NCBI GenBank assembly: GCA_900769695.1
Contig: CAAGHO010000033.1
Coordinates: forward strand, 1 to 7,732
DNA from: Bacilli bacterium
GTDB lineage: Bacteria > Bacillota_I > Bacilli_A > RF39 > UBA660
Length of the DNA stretch: 7,732 nt
Reading direction: 5' to 3'
In this document: positions 5,891-7,732 of the stretch, piece by piece
Numbering within the stretch: position 1 is the stretch's first letter
How the letters are laid out: each line of letters opens with the position of its first letter
Made by a program: the position numbers and the translations under genes
The notes under the pieces: model-generated
The model's input: only the letters and a program-made list of their open reading frames with translations
Databases searched by the model: none
Told to the model about the DNA's origin: nothing

Positions 5891-7460
5891 ACAAATAAAA
5901 ATAGATGTTAATAAGGACAGTAAATCTTATTTAAGAAAAAAAATTATTGAAAAGTTGAAAATAAAAGATGAAGAGTTAATTAGTTTTAAGATAAATAAAA
6001 GATCAATTGATGCTAGAGATAAAGAAAAGATATTTTATGTCTATGAAGTTATTTTAAAGCTAGTTAATGAAGAAAAAGTCTTAAAGAAAAATAAGAAACT
6101 TGATATTTCTAAAGTAGAAGATATACCTTATAAAATTGAAGTTACAGGGAAAGAAAAACTAAATGGTAAAATTGTTATTGTAGGTAGTGGTCCTGCTGGA
6201 CTTTTCAGTGCTTATATTTTATCAAGTCTTGGCTATAAGGTTTTAGTAATTGAACGTGGACAAAAAATTGAAGATAGAGTAAAAAGTGTAGAAGAATTTT
6301 TTGAAACAGGAAAGCTTCAAGTTAACTCTAACGTTCAGTTTGGTGAAGGAGGAGCAGGTACTTTTTCTGATGGAAAGTTAAATACATTAGTTAAAGATAA
6401 ATTAAAAAGAGGCAAAAAAGTTTTAGAAATATTTGTAGAAAATGGTGCTCCTGAAGAAATTTTATATGAAAATAAACCTCATATTGGAACTGATTTATTA
6501 CGAGAAGTTATTATCAATATGCGTAATAATATAATTAAAATGGGTGGAGAATTTAGATATAATACTATCCTTACTAACTTGACTATCTCTGATAATAAGC
6601 TAAATCAAATAGAGATAAACTTTAATGAAAAAATTTCTTGTGAAAATCTTATTTTAGCAATAGGCCACAGTGCTAGAGATACATTTAAAATGTTATATGA
6701 TAGCGGTATTAAAATGAGTCCCAAACCATTTGCAGTAGGAATTAGAATAATGCATCCAAGAATTATGATTGATGAAGATCAGTATGGCAAAAATTCAAAA
6801 TTATCAAGTGCTAGTTACAAGTTAACTTATCAAACAAAAGATAAAAGAGGAGTATATTCCTTCTGCATGTGTCCAGGAGGATATGTTGTAAATGCTTCAA
6901 GTGAAGAAAATCGTTTAGTTGTTAATGGAATGAGTAATTATAAAAGAGATAGTAAGACAAGTAATAGTGCAATAGTTGTTTCAGTAGGTCCAAAAGACTA
7001 TGGTGATTCTATTTTTGATGGCATTAATTTCCAAAGAAAGTTAGAGGAAAAATCATACGCAATTGGAAAGGGTAAAATACCAATTCAGCTATATAAAGAT
7101 TATAAAGAAAATAAAATTTCTTCTAGTTTAGGAGAAGTTTCTCTAGAAATAAAAGGAGATTATAACTTTGCTAATATCAATGATATTTTTCCAGAGTTTA
7201 TAAATGATTCTTTAAAAGAAGCAATTGATAGTTTTGATAATAAACTTAAAGGTTTTGCTAGAAGTGATGCTATTATAGCGGGAGTTGAATCACGTACCTC
7301 ATCTCCTATAAGAATAGAACGTGATAATAATTTGTGTTCTAATATTTTGGGAATTTATCCAATAGGTGAAGGAGCAGGATATGCTGGTGGAATTACAACA
7401 TCAGCAATTGATGGAATCAAAGTAGCGGAGACATTTGCAAGTAAATATAGGCATGATTAA
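5877..7460 (+). CDS. COG2509-family FAD-dependent dehydrogenase (NAD(P)/FAD oxidoreductase)
   Basis: This is a flavoprotein of the widespread but biochemically undefined COG2509 family; the 527-residue length is typical. Residues 1-90 form the family's N-terminal alpha/beta domain, starting MIKVRQIKIDV. A Rossmann fold follows with VGSGPAG (102-108) and E126 binding the FAD ribose. The strongest signature is FGEGGAGTFSDGKLNT (155-170), which is diagnostic for the family. Further conserved strings are KPHIGTDLLR, AIGHSARDTF, KPFAVGIRIMHP, CMCPGGYVVNAS and the C-terminal FAD motif GIYPIGEGAGYAGGI. The CxCPGG pair of cysteines could be redox-active, though this is inferred. The start is GTG, placed by the ribosome binding site at 5863-5871; it overlaps the upstream gene by 14 nt. 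The substrate is unknown. Pairing with an HI0933-type enzyme suggests a shared cofactor supply or related reductive chemistry, but nothing in the window names it. Confidence 0.93.
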   Translation: MIKVRQIKIDVNKDSKSYLRKKIIEKLKIKDEELISFKINKRSIDARDKEKIFYVYEVILKLVNEEKVLKKNKKLDISKVEDIPYKIEVTGKEKLNGKIVIVGSGPAGLFSAYILSSLGYKVLVIERGQKIEDRVKSVEEFFETGKLQVNSNVQFGEGGAGTFSDGKLNTLVKDKLKRGKKVLEIFVENGAPEEILYENKPHIGTDLLREVIINMRNNIIKMGGEFRYNTILTNLTISDNKLNQIEINFNEKISCENLILAIGHSARDTFKMLYDSGIKMSPKPFAVGIRIMHPRIMIDEDQYGKNSKLSSASYKLTYQTKDKRGVYSFCMCPGGYVVNASSEENRLVVNGMSNYKRDSKTSNSAIVVSVGPKDYGDSIFDGINFQRKLEEKSYAIGKGKIPIQLYKDYKENKISSSLGEVSLEIKGDYNFANINDIFPEFINDSLKEAIDSFDNKLKGFARSDAIIAGVESRTSSPIRIERDNNLCSNILGIYPIGEGAGYAGGITTSAIDGIKVAETFASKYRHD

Positions 7461-7489
7461 AAATTAGAGGAAAACAATTTTTAATACAA

Positions 7490-7558
7490 TATGGAGATGT
7501 TTGTCACTTTAGATTTTAAAATCAAGCAAAAATTTATACTGTCGTCGTTATTTCTAAA
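7490..7558 (+). pseudogene. Possible short relic of a MazF/PemK-type toxin gene
   Basis: One frame reads YGDVCHFRF, then a TAA at 7517, then NQAKIYTVVVISK before further stops at 7559. MazF/PemK toxins begin with a pattern like GD[IV]xxxxF, then about ten residues including a conserved RP, then [VA][LV]V[IV]S. Here both flanking strings are in the same frame at almost the right spacing (about five residues short), with YT where RP would be. That fits a decayed N-terminal fragment with a small deletion. The match covers only about 23 residues, so chance resemblance is possible. No functional product is expected. Confidence 0.3.
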
Positions 7559-7629
7559 TAATAAAAAAATAAATTTAGGTGAAACTTAATTATTTCATGA
7601 AATTATAAATATGAATTATAAAAATTACT

Positions 7630-7667
7630 AAAGGGAAAAATTAAAATTAGTTAGTTTTTCTCTTTTT
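7630..7667 (+). terminator. Intrinsic terminator downstream of the flavoprotein operon
   Basis: AAAGGGAAAAA (7630-7640) pairs with TTTTTCTCTTT (7655-7665), 11 bp with one G-U, around a 14-nt loop, ending in a T-run to 7667. It lies 170 bp past the last stop codon, with no intact gene in between. The stem is AU-rich and the free U-tail short, so efficiency is uncertain. Confidence 0.55.
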
Positions 7668-7720
7668 AATTTGTAAAAATGGTTGTTTGCTAAATGTTTT
7701 TATTTGTGATAAGTTCTTTC

Positions 7721-7732
7721 TACTTGCAAGTA
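7721..7732. repeat. Perfect 12-bp palindrome at the right edge
   Basis: TACTTGCAAGTA is its own reverse complement and ends exactly at the window edge. It might be an operator or part of a longer structure continuing to the right. The rest of 7668-7732 shows no gene, convincing promoter or RNA gene. Confidence 0.3.

Noticed and set aside
7491..7589. Small frame starting ATG-GAG-ATG, 32 codons
   Set aside because: The only purine-rich motif (AGAGGAAA near 7466) is about 20 nt upstream, too far, and the product resembles nothing known.
1..7732. Alternative genetic code with UGA as tryptophan, as in some low-GC relatives
   Set aside because: All long frames are intact under the standard code and use TGG for tryptophan. 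None stops at TGA, but six genes are too few to draw a conclusion.
1..7732. CRISPR array, tRNA or rRNA genes, complete insertion sequence
   Set aside because: No regularly spaced repeats, no cloverleaf-like sequence and no terminal inverted repeats flanking a transposase were seen.

Overview
The window is AT-rich, roughly 30% GC judged by eye. It has purine-rich Shine-Dalgarno sequences of the AGGAGGTGA type, sigma-A-like promoters and short U-tailed hairpin terminators. All tryptophans in the reading frames are TGG, and the six stops are five TAA and one TAG, so the standard bacterial code fits. The gene set is an FtsW/SpoVE-type SEDS protein, a ZIP transporter, an HI0933 flavoprotein, a COG2509 flavoprotein and an Rpn/PD-(D/E)XK transposase tail. 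Together these point to a low-GC, host-associated member of the Bacillota (Bacilli or Clostridia). The exact lineage cannot be fixed from this window.

Left end (1-1298): the C-terminal end of an Rpn/PDDEXK-type nuclease-transposase gene runs in from the left edge. It converges on a minus-strand ZIP-family (GufA-type) metal transporter, and the two share one bidirectional hairpin terminator. The transporter gene diverges from ftsW. The 135-bp gap between them holds an inverted repeat that could be a metalloregulator site.

Middle (1299-4650): an FtsW-type septal peptidoglycan polymerase comes first. After it is a single-gene unit with a near-consensus promoter, its own strong ribosome binding site and its own terminator. 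This gene encodes a 702-residue protein whose C-terminal half is a complete ClpX-like AAA+ unfoldase, including the GYVG pore loop and an IGF ClpP-docking loop. Its N-terminal half is about 345 residues that I do not recognise, in place of the ClpX zinc-binding domain. It is the most interesting object in the window: a candidate second ClpXP-type unfoldase with a novel substrate receptor, or a ClpX-derived remodelling factor.

Right part (4650-7732): two FAD-dependent oxidoreductases (HI0933/YhiN family, then COG2509 family) form an operon. It starts from an extended -10 promoter lying directly on the preceding terminator. The two frames overlap by 14 nt and the second gene uses a GTG start, which suggests translational coupling. 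The last 272 bp contain no intact gene. They hold a possible short relic of a MazF/PemK toxin gene, a hairpin terminator and a perfect 12-bp palindrome at the very edge.
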